Positions 48,333 through 57,224 of a stretch of 64,000 nucleotides of DNA are shown here, one piece after another (position 1 is the first letter of the stretch; each line of letters starts with the position of its first letter). Location: assembly GCF_031010195.1 (NCBI RefSeq), contig NZ_JAUAMC010000008.1:62001-126000 (forward strand), written 5' to 3'. This stretch comes from Halomonas sp. SpR8 (GTDB lineage: Bacteria > Pseudomonadota > Gammaproteobacteria > Pseudomonadales > Halomonadaceae). Below the pieces are notes generated by a model that saw only the letters and a list, made by a program, of their open reading frames with translations, had not been told where the DNA came from and did not search any database. Both the position numbers and the translations under genes were made by a program.

Positions 48333-48977
48333 ATGTCACTGTTTTCGAATACAGTTTCAAGTACGGTTTCAGGTGCGGACCGCGTGCTGCCTGGGCGAGA
48401 CAAGCCTATTCAGACAAGCGATGTCCACACCATTAACGGTCACTCGCTACATCCTCCGTTCCCCAGTGGTTATGAAGAGATCGTCTTAGCGATGGGTTGC
48501 TTCTGGGGCGTAGAGCGGCTGTTTTGGCAGTTGCCGGGGGTTTATGTTACAGCGGCTGGCTATGCCGGTGGCGAAACGCGTAATCCTACGTATGAAGAGA
48601 CCTGCACCGGGCGCACGGGCCACACCGAAGCGGTACGCGTGGTTTACGATCCGCAGCAAGTGGATATTGAAACCTTGCTGCAGGTGTTTTGGGAACAACA
48701 CGACCCTACACAGGGAAACCGCCAGGGTAACGATATTGGCTCGCAGTATCGCTCAGCGATTTTTACCACCACTGAGGCTCAGCAAGCAGCCGCCGAGCAG
48801 AGCGCTGCAGCGTTTCAGCAGGCGCTCGACAAAGCGGGTAAAGGGCGTATCACTACCGAAATTAAACCGTTGGAAACATTTTATTATGCTGAGGCATACC
48901 ATCAGCAGTATCTTGATAAAAACCCTGGCGGTTACTGTGGGTTAAAAGGAACCGGTGTTACTTGCCCAATCGGCTAA
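48333..48977 (+). CDS. msrA: Peptide methionine sulfoxide reductase A
   Basis: 214 residues. The catalytic cysteine is in [14 protein letters not shown] near residue 51, with [20 protein letters not shown] and [20 protein letters not shown] following, and recycling cysteines in [16 protein letters not shown] at the C-terminus. The first 45 residues are an extension common in some bacterial MsrA. It repairs methionine S-sulfoxides. Close spacing to tamB and the following cytochrome suggests cotranscription. Confidence 0.94.
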   Translation: MSLFSNTVSSTVSGADRVLPGRDKPIQTSDVHTINGHSLHPPFPSGYEEIVLAMGCFWGVERLFWQLPGVYVTAAGYAGGETRNPTYEETCTGRTGHTEAVRVVYDPQQVDIETLLQVFWEQHDPTQGNRQGNDIGSQYRSAIFTTTEAQQAAAEQSAAAFQQALDKAGKGRITTEIKPLETFYYAEAYHQQYLDKNPGGYCGLKGTGVTCPIG

Positions 48978-49018
48978 AAGCGTTTTTCCACCCGGCAACT
49001 TACCGACAGGAAGCCTCT

Positions 49019-49546
49019 ATGCAGCAGCGCTATTCCTCGAACTGGGACTTCCTCCGTATCGCCATAGGCACTGCCTTGGTAGTGCTATGTGCGCCGCTTG
49101 CTTGGGCTGAAGAAGGGATGGAAAGTACGCTGGCAATGTCCGATGCCGTCAGCGATACACGCTTCACAAGCGAGCGCGAAGCTGTGGTATGGCGTCGTGA
49201 AGAGCTCAAAGATATCGAAAGCCTGGTGCGGCAACTGCGTTTTGACTTAGTTAACAATCAAGAAACTGAGGCTGCTGCACCACGACTCGCTGAGCTTCAA
49301 GAGCGCGCTACGGCAAGCAATCTACTACCCGCTTTTATCGCAGGCACCCATGGTGGTGGCTCCGAGGCGCGAACCTCTATTTGGGAAGAGTGGAATGACT
49401 TCTCCGCGGGTTTTATCGACCTCGAAGATAAAATTACTGCTTTAGTTAATGCAGCAGAGCAAGATGACCCGCGTAACTTAGCACGTGCGTTTTCAGAGGT
49501 CGGTGCGAGCTGTAAAAGCTGTCATCGCGCCTACCGCTACGACTAG
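49019..49546 (+). CDS. Class II cytochrome c (cytochrome c'-like)
   Basis: 175 residues from the ATG at 49019, with AGGAAG upstream; the longer in-frame start would overlap msrA. A signal peptide (LRIAIGTALVVLCAPLAWA) is followed by a four-helix-type domain and a single heme site CKSCH near the C-terminus, the hallmark of class II cytochromes c. It is exported to the periplasm and may bind NO or act in electron transfer or oxidative stress. Located just after msrA. Confidence 0.8.
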   Translation: MQQRYSSNWDFLRIAIGTALVVLCAPLAWAEEGMESTLAMSDAVSDTRFTSEREAVVWRREELKDIESLVRQLRFDLVNNQETEAAAPRLAELQERATASNLLPAFIAGTHGGGSEARTSIWEEWNDFSAGFIDLEDKITALVNAAEQDDPRNLARAFSEVGASCKSCHRAYRYD

Positions 49547-49572
49547 CGAAGCGGCAGGCGTGGAGAAGATGT

Positions 49573-50220
49573 TTAGTCCCCTTTTTGGATACGATCAATG
49601 CGGTAGAGTGTTTCTACCTGTTCTAAGCCGGTAATGGTGCAATTGAGGTCTTTGACACGACCATCGCTTAACCCATAGACCCAGCCATGTACTGAGATTT
49701 GCTGGCCTCGCTGCCAAGCGCGCTGCAAAATCTTGGTACGGCACAAACTGTTGACCTGGGCCTTGACGTTAAGCTCACACATGCGGTCGATTTGATCTTC
49801 CAGCGAAAGATGGTCCAGCGAGTTGCGATGATGATTGTACTGCTCGCGTACTGAATGTAGCCAATAATCGACCACGCCGCATTCGCCTCCCATCATGGCT
49901 GCCTTAATGCCGCCACAACCATAATGACCGACAATCATAATATGGCTGACCTGAAGTACATCCACCGCATATTGAACCACCGAGAGGGCGTTCATATCCG
50001 TATGGTGAAGCAGGTTAGCCACGTTACGATGAACAAATACTTCCCCAGGAGGGAGCGCAATAATTTGGTTAGCGGGTACGCGACTGTCTGAACAGCCAAT
50101 CCACAAATAGTCGGGATTTTGCTGATCGGAGAGGCGCTTAAAGTATTCAGGGTCCTCTTCACACATGCGCTCAGCCCAGGCTCGGTTGTTGTCCAGCAGG
50201 GTCGCAATAGGGTCAGACAT
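49573..50220 (-). CDS. can: Beta-class carbonic anhydrase
   Basis: 215 residues from the ATG at 50220 with GGAG upstream. Zinc ligands and the Asp-Arg dyad are in WIGCSDSRVPANQI; the other His and Cys ligands are in VGHYGCGGIKAAM. It interconverts CO2 and bicarbonate. The first residues MSDPIATLLDNN are typical of the E. coli Can type. Convergent with the cytochrome gene and divergent from gor. Confidence 0.94.
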   Translation of the reverse strand: MSDPIATLLDNNRAWAERMCEEDPEYFKRLSDQQNPDYLWIGCSDSRVPANQIIALPPGEVFVHRNVANLLHHTDMNALSVVQYAVDVLQVSHIMIVGHYGCGGIKAAMMGGECGVVDYWLHSVREQYNHHRNSLDHLSLEDQIDRMCELNVKAQVNSLCRTKILQRAWQRGQQISVHGWVYGLSDGRVKDLNCTITGLEQVETLYRIDRIQKGD

Positions 50221-50406
50221 AAAGTCTCCAGCAAGGTTAAATAGAGTTAAGTCGCTGATCGAAATGCGGAATATCAAATCCTAGTAAGTATAAGACATTG
50301 GACAGTATAAAATATCAGTAGATGGTTTTAACCTCCCCTAATAGTTAGTTCAACAGTTTTATATGGCCGTTAGGCGGCACGTATATTAACCCCACAGGAG
50401 CAAATG

Positions 50407-51789
50407 ATGGCAGACGTTTCTGAATATGAGTACGACTTGCTGGTTATCGGTGCAGGCTCAGGTGGCGTGCGCGCCGCGCGTATGGCAGCAGCAACTGGCG
50501 CGAATGTAGCGATAGCTGAAGACCGCTACCTAGGCGGTACCTGTGTCAATGTTGGCTGCGTACCTAAAAAACTGTACTCCTACGCAGCCCATTTTCATGA
50601 CAGCTTTGACGATGCAGCCGGGTTTGGCTGGCAATTACCTGGCCCTGCCAATTTTGATTGGGCGACGCTGCGCGATAACAAAATAAGCGAAATAAAGCGC
50701 CTGAACGCTATTTATCAGCGCCTATTAGAGGGTGCCGGGGTAACGCTGTTTAATGCTCGAGCAAGATTGGTCGACGCACACACGATCAAATTAACGAGCG
50801 AGCAAGGAGAAGTGACGGTGACCGCGCATAAAATTGTGCTTGCCACCGGCGGATGGCCGTGGGTTCCCAAATTTCCCGGTAGTGAATACGCCCTAGACTC
50901 AAATCAGATTTTTGATTTGGACACCTTTCCTAATCGGTTTCTGGTACTAGGCGGCGGCTATATTGCGGTTGAGTTCTCCAGTATCTTTAACGGGCTGGGT
51001 AGTGAGACGCACCTTATCTACCGCGGCGAGCTATTCTTGAAAGGCTTTGATCAACAGGTACGCGAATTCACCTGCGCCGAAATGGAAAGAAAGGGCGTTA
51101 ATTTACACTTCAACACCAACATTGAGCGCATTGAGCCAAACCAAGGTGCCTATAACGTCCATCTCACTACCGGCGAAGTATTGGAGGTGGATGTGATACT
51201 GGCAGCGACTGGGCGTAGGGCCAATATCGAAGATCTCGGCCTTGACTCGCTTGGGTTGAGTGTAGATGAAACGGGCAAAATCCCTGTCAATGAGCGTTTT
51301 GAAACAGCGCTCCCGTCGATTTTAGCACTTGGCGACTTAATCGCTGGTCCTGAATTAACGCCCGTCGCGCTGGCCGAGGCGATGCAGCTTGTCGACTATC
51401 ATTTTACGGAAAAAAACCCAGAACCCCTAGATTACACAACCATCCCAACGGCGGTTTTTTGCCACCCCAATATTGGAACCGTCGGATTATCCGAGGAAGA
51501 AGCACGGGAAAAATTCACCCATATTCGCGTTTACAGCACCGATTTTCGTGCCTTGAAGCACACGCTATCGGGTAGCCAAGAACGCACCTTAATGAAACTG
51601 GTGGTGGACGATGCAACGGATGTAGTAGTGGGCGCCCATATGGTAGGTGAGGAGGCGGGTGAAGTTATCCAGGGAGTCGCCATCGCCGTGCGTGCAGGCC
51701 TGACTAAGCATGATTTTGACCGCACTGTGGGTATACATCCTACCGGGGCGGAGGAGTTCGTGACGCTACGGACGCTTACGCGCACCTAG
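50407..51789 (+). CDS. gor: Glutathione-disulfide reductase
   Basis: 460 residues from the second of two adjacent ATGs, chosen for its spacing from AGGAG; the first at 50404 is also possible. FAD-binding VIGAGSGGVRAARMA, redox-active disulfide GGTCVNVGCVPKKLY, NADPH-binding GGGYIAVEF, and the catalytic His-Glu in GIHPTGAEEFV. It keeps glutathione reduced, which would feed the glutaredoxin at 3723. Stands alone before ectABC. Confidence 0.93.
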   Translation: MADVSEYEYDLLVIGAGSGGVRAARMAAATGANVAIAEDRYLGGTCVNVGCVPKKLYSYAAHFHDSFDDAAGFGWQLPGPANFDWATLRDNKISEIKRLNAIYQRLLEGAGVTLFNARARLVDAHTIKLTSEQGEVTVTAHKIVLATGGWPWVPKFPGSEYALDSNQIFDLDTFPNRFLVLGGGYIAVEFSSIFNGLGSETHLIYRGELFLKGFDQQVREFTCAEMERKGVNLHFNTNIERIEPNQGAYNVHLTTGEVLEVDVILAATGRRANIEDLGLDSLGLSVDETGKIPVNERFETALPSILALGDLIAGPELTPVALAEAMQLVDYHFTEKNPEPLDYTTIPTAVFCHPNIGTVGLSEEEAREKFTHIRVYSTDFRALKHTLSGSQERTLMKLVVDDATDVVVGAHMVGEEAGEVIQGVAIAVRAGLTKHDFDRTVGIHPTGAEEFVTLRTLTRT

Positions 51790-51894
51790 GCGCTGGTGTG
51801 TAAAATTAACTGCCTATATGTAAACCGCTGGGGCTTTAAATCTCAGCCTCATAACAAATAATTATGGAAGAGGGCGTAGGCAATAATATGATTT

Positions 51895-51923
51895 TTGAAT
51901 TGGTAATAATCAGCTGTTATAGT
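51895..51923 (+). promoter_or_regulatory. Predicted sigma-70-type promoter of ectABC
   Basis: TTGAAT (51895-51900) and TATAGT (51918-51923) are separated by exactly 17 bases, and lie 33 bases before the ectA ATG. The region is AT-rich. Halomonas elongata ectA is known to have sigma-70 and sigma-38-type promoters in a comparable place; I infer the same use here. Confidence 0.6.
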
Positions 51924-51955
51924 AATCACCAAATTCGCAACAGCGAAGCATAACT

Positions 51956-52534
51956 ATGAGCACGCCGATACAACCTTTTACGCCCTCTGCTGATCTTGCT
52001 CGACCGACGGTTGCAGATGCCGTGGTGGGTCATGCGGATATGCCGCTTTATATTCGCAAACCCAATGCGGACGACGGCTGGGGGGTATATGAGCTTATCA
52101 AGGCTTGTCCACCGCTGGATGTAAACTCTGCCTACGCTTATCTACTGCTCGCCACTCAGTTTCGCGATACCTGTGCCGTAGCTACTAATGAAGAGGGCGA
52201 CGTAGTTGGTTTTGTCTCTGGTTACGTCAAGGACAACGCCCCAGATACTTTTTTCCTCTGGCAAGTGGCCGTGGGTGAAAAAGCACGTGGTACAGGGCTT
52301 GCGCGGCGTTTGGTAGAAGCGATTATGTCGCGCCCGGAGCTTGACGATGTGCACCATTTAGAAACAACCATCACGCCTGACAACCTCGCTTCATGGGGCT
52401 TATTTCGTCGGTTGGCCGCGCGCTGGCATGCGCCACTCAACAGCCGCGAATACTTCTCTACCGAACAGCTCGGTGGCGAGCATGACCCGGAGAATCTGGT
52501 TCGTATTGGGCCATTTCAAACCGACCGCATCTAA
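51956..52534 (+). CDS. ectA: L-2,4-diaminobutyrate N-gamma-acetyltransferase
   Basis: 192 residues, the same length as H. elongata EctA as I recall it. GNAT fold with LDVNSAYAYLLLATQFRDTC and the acetyl-CoA loop VAVGEKARGTGLARRL. It acetylates diaminobutyrate, the second step of ectoine synthesis. It leads the ectABC operon and carries a sigma-70-like promoter just upstream. Ectoine is the main compatible solute of halomonads. Confidence 0.96.
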   Translation: MSTPIQPFTPSADLARPTVADAVVGHADMPLYIRKPNADDGWGVYELIKACPPLDVNSAYAYLLLATQFRDTCAVATNEEGDVVGFVSGYVKDNAPDTFFLWQVAVGEKARGTGLARRLVEAIMSRPELDDVHHLETTITPDNLASWGLFRRLAARWHAPLNSREYFSTEQLGGEHDPENLVRIGPFQTDRI

Positions 52535-52622
52535 TGCGGCTTTGAGCCTATGAGTCTCCAGCTCATGATTTTCCCGCTTATGCTGCTCATAGCAGCTAGT
52601 GCCTGAAAGGCAAAATGATTAA

Positions 52623-53906
<1,284 letters not shown>

Positions 53907-53968
53907 TTAGGCGTTAGTATTTGGTGCTAGGATAAAGTGTCAGTTAACGTATCCTGGTTAGAGATATC

Positions 53969-53990
53969 GCGGCTGGTAGTCGCCAGCCGC
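53969..53990 (+). promoter_or_regulatory. Hairpin in the ectB-ectC intergenic region
   Basis: A perfect 8-bp stem (GCGGCTGG with CCAGCCGC) and a six-base loop lie 19 bases before the ectC ATG. There is no T-run of terminator length after it. It may protect or attenuate the mRNA and allow different ectC expression. The following GGAGTACTCC, which contains the ribosome-binding GGAG, is itself a 10-base palindrome. Confidence 0.55.
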
Positions 53991-54009
53991 TTTGCAACGG
54001 AGTACTCCT

Positions 54010-54402
54010 ATGATCGTTCGTAATCTTGAAGAAGCGCGCAAAACAGAACGTCTAGTGACCGCTGAAAACGGTAACTGGGATAGCACACGCCTTGTTCTGG
54101 CCAACGATAATGCTGGTTTTTCGTTCCATATTACCCGTATTTTTCCTGGTACTGAGACCCACATTCACTATAAAAACCACTATGAAGCGGTATTTTGCTA
54201 CGAAGGTGAAGGTGAAGTCGAAACTTTAGCTGACGGCAAAATCTGGCCAATCAAAGCCGGTGATATTTACCTCCTTGATCAGCATGACGAGCATCTATTA
54301 CGCGGTAAAGAGAAAGGCATGACCGTTGCGTGTGTCTTCACGCCGCCGATTACCGGCAATGAAGTTCACCAGGAAGATGGCTCTTACGCAGCATCAGAGT
54401 AA
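54010..54402 (+). CDS. ectC: Ectoine synthase
   Basis: 130 residues from the ATG giving [16 protein letters not shown], which is the standard EctC start; the frame extends upstream to 53992 without support. Cupin fold with metal and substrate residues in [19 protein letters not shown] and [10 protein letters not shown]. It cyclises N-gamma-acetyl-diaminobutyrate to ectoine. The C-terminus is a few residues shorter than in H. elongata. No ectoine hydroxylase gene (ectD) is seen in the window. Confidence 0.96.
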   Translation: MIVRNLEEARKTERLVTAENGNWDSTRLVLANDNAGFSFHITRIFPGTETHIHYKNHYEAVFCYEGEGEVETLADGKIWPIKAGDIYLLDQHDEHLLRGKEKGMTVACVFTPPITGNEVHQEDGSYAASE

Positions 54403-54409
54403 ACTGTGT

Positions 54410-54430
54410 CGGCTGGGGCGACCCTAGCCG
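54410..54430. terminator. Bidirectional hairpin between ectC and idi
   Basis: CGGCTGGGG and CCCTAGCCG pair over nine bases (one G-T wobble) with a three-base loop, eight bases past the ectC stop. The right arm overlaps the last codons and stop of the convergent idi gene. No T-run is evident, so its strength is uncertain. Confidence 0.6.
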
Positions 54431-55011
54431 TTCAGCAGATCGACCACCGTAGACCAGTACGCGTCGCGAATGCGCGGCCACTCGAGCTTGACCCACGGCG
54501 TGTAGTTATCCGGATGCTCGGTCAATGCCACGTCGAGTAGTTCGGGCGACATAAAGGAGAAGTCGGCGATTTCGTTTGGATTACCCACCACCGGTGCATC
54601 CGAACAGGCTATGAATACCGAACAGAGCTCATGCTCGGCCCCGATGTCGCCGAACTGGGCTTGGTATTCGAATTTGTACAACCAGGTGACATCCGCGTCG
54701 ACACCGATTTCTTCGTGCAACCGACGTTTAGCGGCCTCAGCTATGGTCTCGCCGCGACGCGGGTGGCTACACACACTGTTCGACCAAAATCCGCCCCAGA
54801 GCTGTTTGGACTCGGCACGCTGTTGCATCAACACGTCGCCCACACTGTTGAACAGGAAGATCGAGAACGCGCGGTGAAGAACACCCTCGCCAGCATGGGC
54901 TTGGGCCTTGAGCATGTGACCGAGCACATTATCGTCCGAATCGACCAAAATTAGCGGTTCATCGTCGAAGGAGACGATGTCGGCGACAACTGCATCGATA
55001 CTCGTGCTCAT
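54424..55011 (-). CDS. idi: Isopentenyl-diphosphate delta-isomerase, type I
   Basis: 195 residues from the ATG giving MSTSIDAVVADI, with a G-rich ribosome-binding region GGGGGGAAA upstream; a TTG five codons earlier is unlikely. Type I (Nudix-fold) IPP isomerase: catalytic Cys81 in WSNSVCSHPRRGET, metal-binding His46 in VLHRAFSIFLF, and catalytic glutamate region GAEHELCSVF. It interconverts IPP and DMAPP. It lies 72 bases downstream of a UbiA-superfamily gene on the same strand, which suggests a joint isoprenoid role. The pair looks like an insertion between ectABC and azoR. Confidence 0.92.
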   Translation of the reverse strand: MSTSIDAVVADIVSFDDEPLILVDSDDNVLGHMLKAQAHAGEGVLHRAFSIFLFNSVGDVLMQQRAESKQLWGGFWSNSVCSHPRRGETIAEAAKRRLHEEIGVDADVTWLYKFEYQAQFGDIGAEHELCSVFIACSDAPVVGNPNEIADFSFMSPELLDVALTEHPDNYTPWVKLEWPRIRDAYWSTVVDLLNG

Positions 55012-55083
55012 GGCGTTTCCCCCCAACCGATATAGATTAAAACTTCCGCCATACTGCCTATGGCCGCGCTCATGCCCTTGCGC

Positions 55084-56004
55084 TTACGTCAGCAGGAGCG
55101 GGGCGGACGCGCAGGTCAGGACCCATGTGAGGCAGTATAATAGATACGTTCGCTTGTCGGCGTCGTGACCTTGCAGGCAAAGTGCACGGGCGGCGCAAGT
55201 CCAGGATAGAGCACCGATAATAACTGCAGCCAGCAAGCCTCTCCAATCATCTGCGCCGGACATGCGAGCCAGCACAAAATAAAAGACTGGCAGAAATATC
55301 ATGAATACGGCGAAAAAACGACATATAAAAGCTCGGCCTAATACTATGGCCAGAGTGATGCGTCCAATAGCCCTGTCTCCCTTTATGTCGCGAACGTCTT
55401 CGATGACGTAGGCTAAAGTAAAGTAGGCTGACACAGCTAGAATCCAAGACCACGCGCTGGCATCAAGGCTGGTCGAAAGATGCCACCCGGTGGCGAACAT
55501 TAAAACCTGACAGATGTAATTGCTTACAGGTTTCCACCACAGATAGCCTCGCTCAGGAGCCCAACGAGACTGCACCACGATGATAAATGGCCACAATAAT
55601 GCCCATACCCAAAGGCCGAGAAGCCACACCATCACAATATATAAAACTGAGCCGATCCAGGCGCGCTGTTGTAGACTCTGAGGAGTGGCTAGGCCTGCTG
55701 GGATAGGGCGATATGGTTTGTTGAACGCGTCTTCTTTGAGTGAGTGGATTTGGCCCCAAGAATCATATACGTAAGCAAATAGAAATCCGATCACTAGGGC
55801 TTTACTAGCATTTTCCAATATGTCTGCGCCGCTCAGACCTTCGCCAATGCCAGAACTTAAAGCGAACAGGGATACGGGAAAGATGCCTATGGGCAAGTTG
55901 TCGCGGACCATGCGCCACGTAATAAGGGCCTCCGCGCGTATCCATTTCCGAGCCAGTGCTAATGTCGACGTACCGCTAACGCCTTGTTCTTCTGTCGTAT
56001 TCAT
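55084..56004 (-). CDS. UbiA-superfamily protein resembling UbiA-type terpene cyclases
   Basis: 306 residues, about eight or nine hydrophobic helices. The first motif region is YDSWGQIHSLKEDAFNKPYR continuing PIPAG (residues 80-104), with Asp81, Glu91-Asp92 and NKPxRPIP; the second is EDVRDIKGDRAIGR (residues 202-215). Ordinary UbiA prenyltransferases have NDxxDxxxD in the first motif and an aromatic acceptor. The ED-x2-NKPxRPIPxG form is what I recall from fungal and bacterial UbiA-type terpene cyclases (Fma-TC and EriG relatives). It may cyclise a prenyl diphosphate, with idi supplying DMAPP. Prenyl transfer onto another acceptor remains possible. AGGGG precedes the ATG. Confidence 0.7.
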   Translation of the reverse strand: MNTTEEQGVSGTSTLALARKWIRAEALITWRMVRDNLPIGIFPVSLFALSSGIGEGLSGADILENASKALVIGFLFAYVYDSWGQIHSLKEDAFNKPYRPIPAGLATPQSLQQRAWIGSVLYIVMVWLLGLWVWALLWPFIIVVQSRWAPERGYLWWKPVSNYICQVLMFATGWHLSTSLDASAWSWILAVSAYFTLAYVIEDVRDIKGDRAIGRITLAIVLGRAFICRFFAVFMIFLPVFYFVLARMSGADDWRGLLAAVIIGALSWTCAARALCLQGHDADKRTYLLYCLTWVLTCASAPLLLT

Positions 56005-56593
56005 TAGTGTTATCCCCTGCGAGCCTCAATGACCTGCCGCGTGCGGCGTATTGTTCGCTGCTACATTTTCGTGGGGGGCGACGGGAAGTCGATGTTCCAG
56101 AACACGTCAAATGTCCCAATTCTTCGACATAATAGCCGTGTAGGGCATTCGAGACTGTTTGCGTGCTGTGCCTCAATTCGGCTGATGGATGTGCCAATTT
56201 CAGAACAGCCAAGACAGCTATTCATTGGATCCCTGCACCCGCGTTTCTGTTCCAGGCTGGTCAAGCCAGAAAGGTCTAGCACTTGGAATAAGATTTAGCA
56301 CTTGGAATTATGCTCGGCTTCTTGCGATTTTGTTTTTAAGATAAGGATTATTAAGTTTTAACTTACCGTAGAAGGCCGCCGAGCTGATGTCAAGATACCG
56401 GAATTACCACTGTATTCGCATAATATATATTATGTTAAATAATACGGCTATCCATTTTGATGCATGCGATTTGGGTCCGTATCTTCCAAATTCTTTGTTT
56501 GAGCTCTCTCTCCAAAAATTCCAAACTAAATGACACCTTCCGCGCAATCCGGCGTGGTTTAGCATTGCAGTTTGCCATTAAGAAGAGAGTTTC
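56005..56593. other. Intergenic region without a convincing gene, AT-rich in its second half
   Basis: 589 bases. The first 290 are of average composition and contain short overlapping frames on both strands without recognisable products, possibly the decayed end of a gene. From about 56300 the base composition becomes clearly AT-rich. The region lies upstream of the UbiA-like gene (minus) and of the azoreductase-like gene (plus), so it should hold promoters for both. The change in composition suggests an old insertion or acquired segment. Confidence 0.5.
56419..56434. promoter_or_regulatory. 16-bp perfect palindrome CATAATATATATTATG
   Basis: A perfect palindrome in the AT-rich divergent gap, about 160 bases before the azoreductase-like start. 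Such a site could bind a dimeric regulator, or could be chance in AT-rich DNA. No protein can be assigned. Confidence 0.35.
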
Positions 56594-57208
56594 ATGAATA
56601 ACATCTTATTCATTCACGCCAGCCCGCATGGTAAGTATGCGTTAGGCTATCGCTTGGCTCAAAAAATTCTGACAGAGGGAACATTCTCCAGGGTGAGTTT
56701 GGTAGAGCGTGATTTGCTAGCCGCCCCGCTGTCGCCTCTGACTCACCGTTATGCCTCTGCGCTGGCCAGCCACAACATCGGTGACAGAATTGATGCTGCC
56801 CTGACAGAGTCCGAGCAGTTGATTAGTGAGCTGGAACAGAGTGACCGTTTATTAATCGCGACGCCAATGCACAACTTCAGCGTACCGGCGGCGCTGAAGC
56901 TTTGGATAGATCATGTGGTGCGTGTTAACCGTACCTTTATCGCCTCGGCTGAGGGCAAGCAGGGATTATTGCACGATCGCCCGACCACTGTGCTGGTGAG
57001 CGCTGGTGGCATGTTGCAAGGAGATAACCCGCAGCCGGATTTTCTTACTCCCTACCTCACGCTTATTCTCAACACCATCGGTATCCAGAATATCCACTTC
57101 GTGTATCTGCAGGGTTTAGCGTTTGGTGAACCCGCTATCGCCAACGCATGGAACCAGGCACAGGCTGCACTGACCAGGGCTGGCGTACTGACTAACGAAA
57201 TACCATAA
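56594..57208 (+). CDS. FMN-dependent NADH-azoreductase-like flavoprotein
   Basis: 204 residues of the flavodoxin-like AzoR family. The FMN-phosphate loop is near the start (ILFIHASPHGKYALGYRLA), PMHNFSVPAALKLWIDHVVR is the flavin-contact motif, and SAGGMLQ is the second loop. AzoR reduces quinones and azo compounds with NADH and may protect against thiol or quinone stress. It is convergent with the MocR-type regulator, 16 bases apart. Confidence 0.85.
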   Translation: MNNILFIHASPHGKYALGYRLAQKILTEGTFSRVSLVERDLLAAPLSPLTHRYASALASHNIGDRIDAALTESEQLISELEQSDRLLIATPMHNFSVPAALKLWIDHVVRVNRTFIASAEGKQGLLHDRPTTVLVSAGGMLQGDNPQPDFLTPYLTLILNTIGIQNIHFVYLQGLAFGEPAIANAWNQAQAALTRAGVLTNEIP

Positions 57209-57224
57209 CGTGAAAGCCCAGCCT

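Noticed and set aside
53907..54009. Sigma-54 promoter before ectC
   Set aside because: TGG and TTTGC elements are present but the GG-to-GC distance is about 19 bases instead of 12, so it does not fit the sigma-54 rule.
56029..56298. Frames of 73-89 residues on both strands before the UbiA-like gene
   Set aside because: No domain, motif or ribosome-binding site that I can recognise, and they overlap each other; they may include decayed sequence but cannot be named.
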